NCBI RefSeq assembly: GCF_017302985.1
Contig: NZ_JAFIMU010000007.1
Location: 868,001-932,000 of the forward strand
Length of the DNA: 64,000 nucleotides
Origin: Corallococcus macrosporus
Lineage (GTDB): Bacteria; Myxococcota; Myxococcia; Myxococcales; Myxococcaceae
Reading direction: 5' to 3'
The notes beneath the pieces were generated by a model, which made no database searches, had not been told where the DNA came from, and was given only the letters and a program-made list of their open reading frames with translations. Made by a program: the position numbers and the translations under genes. This document shows positions 15,742 to 24,909 of the stretch, in pieces (the first letter of the stretch is position 1; each line of letters starts with the position of its first letter).

Positions 15742-18210
15742 TTGAGCGGCCAGCCCAGCGTCCTGCAAGTCGTCATCCTCCGCGACGGCCTCCTGGTGGG
15801 GACGGAGGTCTTCGTCCCCGGCACCTATGCGCTCGGATCCGATGCGTCGTCGGATCTGCGGCTGGACGACGCGTCCGTGTCGCCGCGCCATGCGTTGCTG
15901 TACTTCCAGAACGGCCGCACCGCGATCCAGGACGCGGGCGGCGGCACCAGCGGCGTCTTCGTCAACGGGCACCAGGTCACGGCCTGTGAGATCCGCTCGG
16001 TGGACGAGGTGCTGTGTGGTCCGTTCGTCCTGAAGACGCGGATCCTCAACCAGCGTCCCGTCGAGACCAAGCCGCAGCCGCCGCCCGAGGTCGCCGCGCT
16101 CCTCGGAGGCGCTGGGGCTCCGCCCGCCGCGCCTCCGCACGTAAACGGCTTCGCGCCGCAGCACGGCGCGCAGGCCGCGCACGCGCAACAGGCGGCCTAC
16201 GCCCAGCAGCAGGCCGCGCTGGCTCAGCAGCAGGCGCAGCAGGCCGCACTCGCCCAGCAGCAGGCGCAGCAGGCCGCGCTGGCGCAACAGCAGGCGCAGC
16301 AAGCGGCGTACGCGCAGCAGCAGGCTCAGCAGGCCGCGCTGGCACAACAGCAGGCGCAACGAGCCGCGCAGGCCCAGCAGGCCGCACACGCGCAGCAGCA
16401 GGCCGCGCTCGCGCAGCAGCAGGCTCAGCAAGCCGCGTATGCACAGCAGCAGGCTCAGCAAGCCGCGCTCGCGCAGCAACAGGCCCAGCAGGCTGCGTAT
16501 GCGCAGCAGCAGGCTCAGCAGGCTGCGTATGCGCAGCAACAGGCCCAGCAGGCTGCGTATGCGCAGCAGCAGGCCCAGCAGGCCGCGCTCGCGCAGCAGC
16601 AGGCCCAGCAGGCCGCGAAGGCGGCTCACGCGCAACAGGTCGCACGCGCGCAGCCCGCGGCTTCGAAGCAGGCCCCCGCTCCCGCCGTCCCCGCGGGCAC
16701 CGTGCCCTCCACGCGGCGCCGTCCTCCTTCGGAGGCGATGCCCAGCCTGCTGGTCGTGGACGACCTGCTCGCGGACGTGGACAGCGACGTCGCCGCGCCC
16801 TCCTCCGGTCCGCTCGTCCTCGACGCGGCCCCGGCCACCCGCCCCACGCACGCGCCGAAGATCGGCCCGGGCAAGAAGGGCGCGGCCCAGCTCTACCTGG
16901 AGCTTTACTGGGGCGCCGTGCGCCGCGACGCGCGCCGCTTCGCCCCGGACGTGAAGAAGCCCGTGAAGGCCGCCGTGGACGAGCTGGCCCCCATGCCGCT
17001 GTGGGGCTTCTCCCTCCCGGAAGGCGACGCCTTCACGCTCGCTGAATCCGTCAACGGCAACTACCGCCTCTTCGTGCCCCCCGGCACCGAGGTGGAGAAG
17101 GCCAACGGCGACGGCCGCTTCACCCCCGTCACCACCGCCGCGCTCGAGTCCGACGGCAGCCGCCGCTTCGTCACCCTGCGCGACGGCGCCGCCGCCCGCC
17201 TCACCCAGGGCAAGATGTCGCTCGTCGCCTACGCGGCCCCCACCCCCGAGCGCGTCTTCGTCAACCCGCTCAAGGGCCTGCCCTGGCTGACCCTCTTCTT
17301 CCTCGCCATCTTCGGCGGAGGCCTGGGCTGGTTCATCGCCACCCGGCCTCAAGGCCCCGCGACCGCGGACTTCACGCAGAAGAACCTGCCCCCCGTCGCG
17401 CTGCGCCTCATCGCCCCCGAGCCCAAGAAGAAGGAAGAGGCCAAGAAGAAGCTGGAGTCGCTCAAGAAGAAGGAGCCCGTGAAGGAGAAGCCCGCCGTCG
17501 CGGAGAAGGCGCCTCCCAAGCCCGTCAAGGAAGTGCAGGTCCCCAAGGCCGTGGCCGCCGCGCCGGAGAGCAAGGCCCTCAAGGCGCTCGCGAAGCTGTC
17601 CGCCGCGGGCCCCGCCGCCAACGACCTGCTGGCCGCCGTGGACAAGCTGGGCAGCGGCCCGGGCAGCAAGAACGCCAAGCAGACCAACTACAAGCTGGCC
17701 GGCCTCATCGGGAAGGCCCCCATCGCCAACGCGGGCCTGGGCACCTTCGGCCTGGGCGGCGGCGGCAAGGGCGGCGGCGCCACCCTGGGCGCGGAGCTCT
17801 TGCGCGGCAAGGGCGGCGGCGGCATCGGCGCGCTGGGCGCGGGCGGCGTGGGCAAGGGCGCGGTCGGCGGCACCGTCACGCGCGCCACCGCGCGCAGCAT
17901 CTCCTCCACGCAAGGCACCGTGGACCGCGAGGCCGTGGCCAAGGTCATCAACAGCCACCTGAATGAAGTGCACGGCTGCTACGAGCGCGCGCTGCTCAAG
18001 GACCCCGGCCTCGCCGGCAAGGTGGTGCTGGAGTGGGCCATCGGGCTCAACGGCCGCGTCGCCTCCGCCAAGACGAAGTCCTCCACCCTCCGCAATGCCT
18101 CCGTCGAGGCGTGCATCCTCAGCAGCCTGAAGGGCTGGCAGTTCCCGGCTCCCAAGGGCGGCCAAGTCATCATCACGTACCCGTTCCTCTTCAACTCGGT
18201 CGGCTACTGA
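15742..18210 (+). CDS. FHA / transmembrane / TonB-like (AgmX/PglI C-terminal) protein, GltG/NfsG-like
   Basis: The product is 822 residues. Residues 1-100 are an FHA phosphothreonine-binding domain (GSDASSDLRLDD, SVSPRH, GVFVNG). Residues of about 150-295 are a long Ala/Gln decad repeat. A soluble domain follows, then one membrane helix (about 513-535, LPWLTLFFLAIFGGG), a Lys/Pro linker and a Gly-rich stretch. The C-terminal 90 residues form an AgmX/PglI-type TonB-like domain (GCYERALLKD ... EACILSSLKGWQFPAP). This is the layout of GltG of the gliding machine and NfsG of the spore-coat machine: cytoplasmic sensor, inner-membrane pass, periplasm-spanning arm. The start is TTG 15742 with AAGGGAG upstream. 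Confidence 0.85.
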   Translation: MSGQPSVLQVVILRDGLLVGTEVFVPGTYALGSDASSDLRLDDASVSPRHALLYFQNGRTAIQDAGGGTSGVFVNGHQVTACEIRSVDEVLCGPFVLKTRILNQRPVETKPQPPPEVAALLGGAGAPPAAPPHVNGFAPQHGAQAAHAQQAAYAQQQAALAQQQAQQAALAQQQAQQAALAQQQAQQAAYAQQQAQQAALAQQQAQRAAQAQQAAHAQQQAALAQQQAQQAAYAQQQAQQAALAQQQAQQAAYAQQQAQQAAYAQQQAQQAAYAQQQAQQAALAQQQAQQAAKAAHAQQVARAQPAASKQAPAPAVPAGTVPSTRRRPPSEAMPSLLVVDDLLADVDSDVAAPSSGPLVLDAAPATRPTHAPKIGPGKKGAAQLYLELYWGAVRRDARRFAPDVKKPVKAAVDELAPMPLWGFSLPEGDAFTLAESVNGNYRLFVPPGTEVEKANGDGRFTPVTTAALESDGSRRFVTLRDGAAARLTQGKMSLVAYAAPTPERVFVNPLKGLPWLTLFFLAIFGGGLGWFIATRPQGPATADFTQKNLPPVALRLIAPEPKKKEEAKKKLESLKKKEPVKEKPAVAEKAPPKPVKEVQVPKAVAAAPESKALKALAKLSAAGPAANDLLAAVDKLGSGPGSKNAKQTNYKLAGLIGKAPIANAGLGTFGLGGGGKGGGATLGAELLRGKGGGGIGALGAGGVGKGAVGGTVTRATARSISSTQGTVDREAVAKVINSHLNEVHGCYERALLKDPGLAGKVVLEWAIGLNGRVASAKTKSSTLRNASVEACILSSLKGWQFPAPKGGQVIITYPFLFNSVGY
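16195..16620 (+). repeat. 30-bp tandem repeat coding an Ala/Gln decapeptide
   Basis: About 13 copies of a 30-base unit code AALAQQQAQQ or AAYAQQQAQQ with few changes. The array lies inside the FHA/TonB-like gene. Such arrays are prone to length change by slippage, and the peptide is predicted as a long helix. Confidence 0.85.
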
Positions 18211-18268
18211 CGCGGGGTCACTCCCCCACCCCACGTCGGCCCCCGCCTCCTGACAGGAAAAAGTCCCC

Positions 18269-18904
18269 GTGCGATTCCTCCTGCTCTCCCTCCTGTGCCT
18301 GGTGCCCGGCCTCGCGCGCGCCCAGGCCGAGGAACTCGAGAACCCTGGCACCGTCTCCGCGGTGCAGGACCGCCTCTACCGCATGCACCACGAGCTCTCG
18401 CTCGGCGTGGGCGTGCTGCCCGCGGACGCCTTCTACAAGGGTCTCATCGGCACCGTCGGCTACACGTACCACTTCAGCGACAGCCTCGCGTGGCAGGTGG
18501 GCCGCGGCACGTACAGCTACAACGTGCAGACCAGCCTGCGCAGCCAGTTGGAGCGCGACTTCGACGCCGCCCCCACCGCCACCGCGTTCGAGGACCAGGT
18601 GCAGTGGATGGTGGGTTCCGACCTCATGTGGAGCCCGCTGTACGGCAAGACGTCCTTCCTCAACTCCAACGTCATCCACTTCGAGGTCTTCCTGCTCGCC
18701 GGTGGCACGGTGGTGAAGGTGGACCGCAGCGACGGCTTCCGTCCCGCCGTCAACCTGGGCCTGGGCGTGCGCGTGTTCTCCACCCAGAACGTGTCCTTCC
18801 GGCTGGACGTCACCAACAACACCGTCTTCGCGGGCGCGGCGCGCATCATCAACGTGCCCACCGTGCAGATTGGGACGGCCTTCAACTTCGGCGCCACGGA
18901 ATGA
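18269..18904 (+). CDS. Outer membrane beta-barrel protein
   Basis: The product is 211 residues. A signal peptide (MRFLLLSLLCLVPGLARAQA) leads to alternating beta strands with aromatic ends: VGYTYHFSDSLAWQVG, FEVFLLAGGTVVKVD, PAVNLGLGVRVF and a final VQIGTAFNFGATE. This is the small outer membrane beta-barrel family found in Glt/Nfs-type systems, where barrels sit with the TonB-like protein. GTG 18269 has AGGAAA upstream. The stop overlaps the next ATG (ATGA at 18901), starting a chain of coupled genes up to 26816. Confidence 0.8.
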   Translation: MRFLLLSLLCLVPGLARAQAEELENPGTVSAVQDRLYRMHHELSLGVGVLPADAFYKGLIGTVGYTYHFSDSLAWQVGRGTYSYNVQTSLRSQLERDFDAAPTATAFEDQVQWMVGSDLMWSPLYGKTSFLNSNVIHFEVFLLAGGTVVKVDRSDGFRPAVNLGLGVRVFSTQNVSFRLDVTNNTVFAGAARIINVPTVQIGTAFNFGATE

Positions 18905-20511
18905 CGTCCCGCCCGCTCATCGTCGCCGCGCTGACCAGCGCCGCGCTCCTCGTGTCCCCGACGGTCGCCCTCGCGGCGCCGGACGCGGGCACGCTGCCCA
19001 TGCCACCTCCACCGGCCGCCGCCGCGAAGGCCCCCGCCGCCACGGACGCGGGCACCGCCGGCCCCACGGACGCGGGCACCACCGCCGGTGCGCCCGCGCC
19101 CGCCAAGGCGGGCGTCGCGGAGGCTCCGCCGCCCCCGCCGCAGAAGGTGCCGCCGGAGACCTTCGACAACGCGCTCAAGGCGTACTTCGACGGCAAGCCG
19201 CGCGACGCCGCGGGCCCGCTGTACGCGTGGCTCCAGGCCACGCCCCGCACGGACGACAACTACGCGTGGGGCCAGTACTTCCTCGCGCGAAGCCTCATCG
19301 ACCTGGGGCTCACCCACGCGGGCGCGACGTACCTGGCGCGCATCGCGCGCGAGCGCTCCAACCCCAACGTGCTGCCGCGCGCGCTGGACGCGCTCAAGGG
19401 CCTGACGGACCGGCCGCACGACGAGGTGATGATCGACGAGCAGGTCTTCGGCGCGCTCGACCTGGGCTTCCTCCCGGATGAGACGGGCGCCTACGCGCAC
19501 TACCAGCAGGGCCTGGTGGACCTGCGCGTGGGCAACGAGCGCTGGGCGAACACGCACTTCTCCAAGCTGCCGGAGACCAGCGCCGAGGCCAGCCGCGCGA
19601 AGTTCGCGCTGCTCGTCACGCGGCTCAAGCAGGTGAAGGATCCGCCGGACGAGATGGTGAAGGACTTCCTCGACCTGTCCCAGGACGAGAAGCTCACCCG
19701 CGAGGCGCGCAACGAGGCGGCGCTCGCGGTGGCCCGCCTGCGCTACGAGAAGAAGGACTTCCCCGGCGCGCTGGACGCGTACGGCAAGGTGAAGCTGCCG
19801 GACCTGGACCCCGGCCGCGCCAGCCTCTATCTGGAAGAAGCGTGGACCCGCTACAAGCTGGGCGACCTGCGCGCGGCGCTGGGCATCCTCACCACGCTGG
19901 ACGCGCCGACCTTCCGCGACGAGTTCATGCCGGACAAGTACCTGCTGCGCGCGCTCATCTTCCGCGACCTGTGCCACTACCTGCCCGCCAAGCGCGCGGC
20001 GAAGGAGCTGACGCGCCGCTACGCGGACTCGCTGGAGTCCGTGCGCAACCGCGAGGACCTGAGCCAGGACGCGCGCCTGCGCCGCGCCGCCAACGCGCAC
20101 GGCAACACCCAGCGCGCCGCGAAGTTCGTGTCGCTGCTGGACCTGGAGGGCGAGCGCCTGGGCCGCTTCGCCGGCAGCTTCGGCGACCGGCTCTTCGGGC
20201 ACCTGACGCGGCTGTATGACCTGTCCCACGCGGAGGCCGTGCGCGTGTACGACGCCCGCCTGCAGGAGGCCGTGCGACAGGAGGCGGACACGCTCCTGCG
20301 CGCCGCGGAGCAGGTGCGCCTCATGGAGTACGAGGTCGGCCTCAAGCTGTACGAGCGCGTGAAGAAGGGCGCCCAGGTGGTGGCGGCGGAAGAGGAAGAG
20401 CTGCTGTCGCCCGCGCAGGTCGCCTTCAAGTTCGACAACGAATACTGGAACGACGAGCTCAAGTCCTACCGGGTCCGCATCGAGAGCCGTTGCATCGAGG
20501 AAACCCCATGA
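18901..20511 (+). CDS. Periplasmic TPR-like repeat protein with Ala/Pro linker
   Basis: The product is 536 residues. A Sec signal (residues 1-25, VSPTVALA) precedes an Ala/Pro/Thr-rich flexible stretch to about residue 85, then helical repeats of TPR type (YAHYQQGLVDLRVGNERWAN, DPGRASLYLEEAWTRYKLGD). The C-terminal 100 residues are a charged, coiled-coil-like helix (VRQEADTLLRAAEQVRLMEY). No enzyme motif is visible; a scaffold in the periplasm fits. Both ends overlap neighbours (ATGA at 18901 and 20508). I see no lipobox. Confidence 0.8.
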   Translation: MTSRPLIVAALTSAALLVSPTVALAAPDAGTLPMPPPPAAAAKAPAATDAGTAGPTDAGTTAGAPAPAKAGVAEAPPPPPQKVPPETFDNALKAYFDGKPRDAAGPLYAWLQATPRTDDNYAWGQYFLARSLIDLGLTHAGATYLARIARERSNPNVLPRALDALKGLTDRPHDEVMIDEQVFGALDLGFLPDETGAYAHYQQGLVDLRVGNERWANTHFSKLPETSAEASRAKFALLVTRLKQVKDPPDEMVKDFLDLSQDEKLTREARNEAALAVARLRYEKKDFPGALDAYGKVKLPDLDPGRASLYLEEAWTRYKLGDLRAALGILTTLDAPTFRDEFMPDKYLLRALIFRDLCHYLPAKRAAKELTRRYADSLESVRNREDLSQDARLRRAANAHGNTQRAAKFVSLLDLEGERLGRFAGSFGDRLFGHLTRLYDLSHAEAVRVYDARLQEAVRQEADTLLRAAEQVRLMEYEVGLKLYERVKKGAQVVAAEEEELLSPAQVAFKFDNEYWNDELKSYRVRIESRCIEETP

Positions 20512-23500
20512 CCGGCCCGTTCACCGGCCTCATCACCGCCGCGCTGCTCGCGGCCGCGGCCCCCGGCCCCAGCGGCCGCGTGGGACCCAACACCAACCCC
20601 ATCGTGTCCAAGGCGAAGGAGCGCGAGGAGCTCATCGCCAAGCTGAAGCGCGACATCTTCAAGGTGGACCGCGCCATTGGCGAGACGGAGAAGCTCATCT
20701 CCAAGAGCCGCAATGCCCCCTACCTGCCGGACCTGCAGTTCCGGCTGGCGGAGCTCTACGTCGAGAAGAGCCGCTACGTGTACTACCTCCAGGCGGAGAC
20801 CCGGCCGGAGGGCGCCACGGGGGCCATCGTCTCCCCGGAGACGCGCCTGATGAAGCAGAAGGCGGTGCAGATGTACTACCGCCTGCTGCGCGAGTACCCG
20901 GACTTCAAGGACGGGGACCAGGTGACGTTCTACCTGGCGCACGAGCAGCGCGAGCTGGGCCAGTTCGACGAGATGCTCAAGACGCTGGGGGACCTGACGC
21001 GCAAGTACCCCAACAGCCCGCTGCGCCTGGAAGCCGAGCAGATCCTGGGCGACCACTTCTTCGACAAGGCGGACCTCGTCGAGGCGGAGAAGCACTACCA
21101 GGCCATCCTGGAGCTGCCGCCGTCGCCGGTGCACGACCTGGCCCGCTACAAGATGGGCTGGATCCGCGTGAACCAGGCCAAGCACGCGGAGGCCGTGACG
21201 TTCTTCGAGGCGGCGGCCGCGAGCGCCCCCCTGCCCGGCGTGGACGTGAAGAAGGCGCTCAACGTCAAGCGCGAGGCCCTGCTGGACCTGGTCTACAGCT
21301 ACACGGAGGCCAAGCCCCCCAAGGGCGCGCTCAACTACTTCGAGAAGCTCAGCGAGGGCCGCGCCACGTACGCGCTCGCGCTGGACAAGCTGGGCAACCG
21401 CTACTTCATCAAGCAGCAGTACGAGTGGGCCATCCCCGCGCTGCGCAAGCTGATGGAAGTGCAGCCCGACCCCGAGCTGGACCTGGAGCGCGGTCAGAAG
21501 CTGTATGACTCGCTCAAGGCCGCCAAGGGCAAGGTGATGCCGGAGCCGGAGGACATCCGCTTCCTCGTGCGCGCCGCGGTGCAGATCAAGACCGACCCGG
21601 AGATGGCGGAGGCGGACCGCAAGAAGCAGCTCGCGGAGACGGAGGAGATGGCGCGCGACCTGTCCACGCAGGTCCACCTGGCCGCGCAGAAGGCGGACTC
21701 GCGCGAGCTGTACGTGAAGGCCGCGGACGCCTACCGCGAGTACCTGGGCCTGTTCCGGCCGGAGCAGTACGTGCGGCCCATCATGAAGAACCGCGCGGAC
21801 GCGCTCTTCGCCGCGAAGGAGTTCCCGGAGGCGGCGCGCCAGTTCGAGGAGCTGGCCCGCTACGAGGACAAGGCCAAGGACAACAAGGCCGTGGACACCG
21901 CCATGTACGGCGCGCTCCTGGCCCACTTCTCCACGCTCAAGCCGGAGGAGGCCCAGAAGCGCAACGCCTTCGAGGTCGCCGACGCGCGGCAGGCGCTGAA
22001 GCTGCTGGGCGCGAACTACGTGTCTCGCTACCCGCAGAGCCCGCACGTGCTGGACGTGAAGTTCAACATCGCGCGCGCCTACTACGAGGACGGCGAGTAC
22101 CCGAAGGCGGCGGAGCTGTTCACCGCGTTCGCGCTGGCGCACCCGAACTACAAGGACGCGCCGGTGGCGGGCAACCTGGCCCTGGACAGCCTGCGGCAGG
22201 TGAACGACTTCAAGAAGCTGGACGAGACGGGCAAGAAGTTCCTCGCGTCCGCGCTGCCGCAGGGCTTCCGCGGAGAGGTGCAGAAGATCCTCGCGCAGAG
22301 CAAGGCGGAGGCCCTGGACGAGCTGGCCCTGCAGAGCGCACAGGAGACGGGCGACGTCATCGAAGGCCTGATGAAGGTCGCGGACGAGAACAAGAACACG
22401 GACATCGGCGAGAAGGCGCTCTACGGCGCGTTCACCGCCGCGCGTGAGAAGCGCGACCTGCCGCGCGAGCGCGAGCTGGGCACGAAGCTGGTGCAGTCCT
22501 ACCCCAAGAGCCAGTACCTGTCGGACGTGCTCCTGACGCTGGGCCGGCACGCGGCGGAAGCAGCGGCCTTCAACGAGGCGGCCGGCTGGTTCGAGCAGGT
22601 GGGCCAGAAGCTGACGGGCGACCTGGCGTCGGTGGACGGCTGGATGGCCGGCGCCCGCCTGCGCATCGCGCTGGGTGAGTACAAGGAAGCGTCCCGCAAC
22701 CTGGAGACGGCCGCCGAGGCCTCGGGCGCGCGCAAGGGCGAGGTGCTGGCCCTGCTCGCCGAGACGCGCCTGAAGCAGAAGGACTACGCCCGCGCGAAGA
22801 CGGCGGCGGAGACGGCCATCAAGCTGGACAAGAACAACGTGGCCGCCGCCGCGGTGCTCGCGGAGGTGCAGGCCACCACGGCGCCCACCGCGCCGCCGGA
22901 CGCGCTCATCTCCACCCTCACCGCCGCGGTGCAGGGCCCCAACGGCCAGACGGAAGAGGCCGCCAAGGGGCTCTGGTACCTGGGCGAAATCCTCTACCGC
23001 GGCTACAAGGACCTGCCGGCGGACAAGGTCGAGGAGAAGGTCGCCGCGCTCCAGGCCATGGAGGGCGTGTACACGCAGGCCGCGTCGCTCGGGTATCCGG
23101 AGTGGGCGGTGGCGTCGCTGTGGAAGATTGCCCTCGCGTACGGCCACATCGCGGACGTGGTGGACCAGACGCCGGTGCCCGGCGGGCTGTCCGCCGCGGA
23201 GACGAAGCAGTTCCAGGACGCGGTGAAGCAGCAGGTGGGGCCTCTCAAGGCCCGCTCCGACGAGGCCTTCAAGGCGTGCCTGTCCCGCGCGGAGTCGCTG
23301 GAGGTCTTCAACGCGGCGGTGGTGGGCTGCCGCAACCGCACGGACGTGGCCGCGCTGCCGGTGCCGCAGCCGGCCGCGCCCACGCAGCCCGCGGCGCTGG
23401 AGGACCTGCGCAAGAAGGCGGAGAGGGTCCTCACCGCCGAGGCGCTGGAGGCCCTGGGCATGGGCTACCTGGACGCGCACCAGTACGGCATGGCGCAGCT

Positions 23501-23780
23501 GACGTTCGGCCGCGTGACGGAGCTGCAGGACACGCGCGCGTCCGCGCACGCGGCGCTGGGCTGGGCCATGCTCAACCTGGGTGACGCGATGGGCGCGCGG
23601 GCGGCGTACGCCAAGGCGCTGGAGGCGGACCCCACCTACGACAAGGCCCGCCTCAACCTGGCCGCGCTGCGCTGCCGCTTCGGCGACACGGACGGCGCGC
23701 GCCGCGAGCTGGCCGTGCTCAAGGACATGGGCACGCTCAACGGCCCGGACGTGGACGCCGGGTGGAAGGCCTGCAAGTGA
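20508..23780 (+). CDS. Large periplasmic TPR protein, GltD/AgmU-like scaffold
   Basis: The product is 1090 residues. A short signal peptide (FTGLITAALLAAAAPGP) is followed almost entirely by TPR-type helical hairpins: YLPDLQFRLAELYVEKSRY, YQAILELPPSPVHDLARYKM, VLDVKFNIARAYYEDGEYP, with a final LGWAMLNLGDAMGARAAYAK. Size and make-up recall GltD (AgmU), the periplasmic TPR scaffold of the gliding machine, but homology is inferred from layout only. The start is fixed by the ATGA overlap; the stop overlaps the next gene (GTGA at 23777). Confidence 0.8.
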   Translation: MTGPFTGLITAALLAAAAPGPSGRVGPNTNPIVSKAKEREELIAKLKRDIFKVDRAIGETEKLISKSRNAPYLPDLQFRLAELYVEKSRYVYYLQAETRPEGATGAIVSPETRLMKQKAVQMYYRLLREYPDFKDGDQVTFYLAHEQRELGQFDEMLKTLGDLTRKYPNSPLRLEAEQILGDHFFDKADLVEAEKHYQAILELPPSPVHDLARYKMGWIRVNQAKHAEAVTFFEAAAASAPLPGVDVKKALNVKREALLDLVYSYTEAKPPKGALNYFEKLSEGRATYALALDKLGNRYFIKQQYEWAIPALRKLMEVQPDPELDLERGQKLYDSLKAAKGKVMPEPEDIRFLVRAAVQIKTDPEMAEADRKKQLAETEEMARDLSTQVHLAAQKADSRELYVKAADAYREYLGLFRPEQYVRPIMKNRADALFAAKEFPEAARQFEELARYEDKAKDNKAVDTAMYGALLAHFSTLKPEEAQKRNAFEVADARQALKLLGANYVSRYPQSPHVLDVKFNIARAYYEDGEYPKAAELFTAFALAHPNYKDAPVAGNLALDSLRQVNDFKKLDETGKKFLASALPQGFRGEVQKILAQSKAEALDELALQSAQETGDVIEGLMKVADENKNTDIGEKALYGAFTAAREKRDLPRERELGTKLVQSYPKSQYLSDVLLTLGRHAAEAAAFNEAAGWFEQVGQKLTGDLASVDGWMAGARLRIALGEYKEASRNLETAAEASGARKGEVLALLAETRLKQKDYARAKTAAETAIKLDKNNVAAAAVLAEVQATTAPTAPPDALISTLTAAVQGPNGQTEEAAKGLWYLGEILYRGYKDLPADKVEEKVAALQAMEGVYTQAASLGYPEWAVASLWKIALAYGHIADVVDQTPVPGGLSAAETKQFQDAVKQQVGPLKARSDEAFKACLSRAESLEVFNAAVVGCRNRTDVAALPVPQPAAPTQPAALEDLRKKAERVLTAEALEALGMGYLDAHQYGMAQLTFGRVTELQDTRASAHAALGWAMLNLGDAMGARAAYAKALEADPTYDKARLNLAALRCRFGDTDGARRELAVLKDMGTLNGPDVDAGWKACK

Positions 23781-24274
23781 GCGCGTCCTTCCGCCTCATC
23801 GCGCCAGTGCTGTTCGCGCTCGCCGCCACCGCGTGTGGTGACGAGGGCGGCAAACTGGAGGGCAGCGTGACGGAGCTGCTCGACCTGCGCTACCAGCGCA
23901 CGGAGGCGGCTCTCGCGGAGGGCACGCTGGCGGTGAGCTTCGTCAAGACGCAGGGCAGCGGGCAGGACGTGGTGTTGAAGGTGAGCGCGCGGGTGGCGGA
24001 CATGCTGCCGGACAACGAATACGCGGGCTCGCTGGACATCGACCTGGCGGAGGCGCTGGAGGACGGCTCGCAGCGGGGCAGCGTGGACCGCAGCGTGCTG
24101 GACGAACCGGTGCGCCCCTTCCCGCAGCTCGTGCGCGGAAACCTCTTCGTGAAGTCCCTTCCGAAAAACCCCGGAGACCGGGTGTCGGGCGAGTTCAACG
24201 TCACGTTCACCAACGGCACCGACGTCTACTCCGGCCGCACCATCTTCAGCCGTTTCGAGGCCACTGCTCCATGA
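23777..24274 (+). CDS. Small lipoprotein of the Glt/Nfs-like operon
   Basis: The product is 165 residues beginning at GTG 23777 (GTGA overlap). The lipobox is PVLFALAATAC (Cys20), so it is a lipoprotein. The body is predicted as a beta sandwich (TLAVSFVKTQG, NLFVKSLPK, GEFNVTFTNG, SGRTIFSRFEAT). No family is recognised. It ends overlapping the ATG of the next gene (ATGA at 24271). Position suggests an outer-membrane-anchored partner of the repeat proteins. Confidence 0.75.
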   Translation: MSASFRLIAPVLFALAATACGDEGGKLEGSVTELLDLRYQRTEAALAEGTLAVSFVKTQGSGQDVVLKVSARVADMLPDNEYAGSLDIDLAEALEDGSQRGSVDRSVLDEPVRPFPQLVRGNLFVKSLPKNPGDRVSGEFNVTFTNGTDVYSGRTIFSRFEATAP

Positions 24275-24909
24275 AGCGCCACCTGCTCCTCAGCCTGTCC
24301 CTCCTGACCGCCGCCTGCGGCCCGAGCTACGGCATGCGCGTGCCGGACACGCTGGTGAAGAAGCTGCCGTACGAGACGCGCATCGAGCTGTTGGAGGCGG
24401 AGAACGACCTGGCGCTGGCCATCGACCGCGTGGACGAGGCGGACAACGAGGTCAACCGCGCGCGCGACAACATCCGCCGGGCGAAGTCCCGCCAGGAGGC
24501 CGCCGAGGACGAGGAGGACCGCGCCCCGGACGCCTCCTCGCGCGAGGTGGCGCAGCTGGCCATCGCGGAGTCCGAGTCCCGCGTGGAGTACCTGCGCGCG
24601 CACCAGCGCCTCAACGTGGGGCTGCGCGAGGTGGAGCAACTGGCGCTGCGCTGCGCCTTCGCCCGCTTCGAGCTGGCGCGGCTGACCGCGGCGCGCAAGG
24701 CGAAGGTGCAGGGCAGTGAGCGCCTGGAGCCGAAGGAATTCGAGGAGCAGGTGTCCGAGTGCGAGGCCGCCGTGAAGGAACAGCGCGCGAACCTCGGGGG
24801 GGACACGAAGGAAGCGCAGGCGGCGAAGGAGGCGTGGGAGGCGAAGAAGGCCGCCCTCGCCAAGAAGACCTTCGACGCGCGCGCCAGCCCGTACGTGGAG
24901 AACCTGTGA
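24271..24909 (+). CDS. Coiled-coil lipoprotein
   Basis: The product is 212 residues with lipobox LSLLTAAC (Cys16). The rest is mostly long charged helix with heptad-like spacing (ELLEAENDLALAIDRVDEAD, EFEEQVSECEAAVKEQRAN), so it is predicted to be a coiled coil reaching from the outer membrane into the periplasm. Two Cys residues (RCAF, SECEA) may form a disulfide. The family is unknown. Its stop codon shares a base with the next start (TGATG at 24907-24911). Confidence 0.75.
   Translation: MKRHLLLSLSLLTAACGPSYGMRVPDTLVKKLPYETRIELLEAENDLALAIDRVDEADNEVNRARDNIRRAKSRQEAAEDEEDRAPDASSREVAQLAIAESESRVEYLRAHQRLNVGLREVEQLALRCAFARFELARLTAARKAKVQGSERLEPKEFEEQVSECEAAVKEQRANLGGDTKEAQAAKEAWEAKKAALAKKTFDARASPYVENL

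Noticed and set aside
16195-16620. CRISPR-like array
   Set aside because: The units are contiguous, without spacers, and in frame in a protein.
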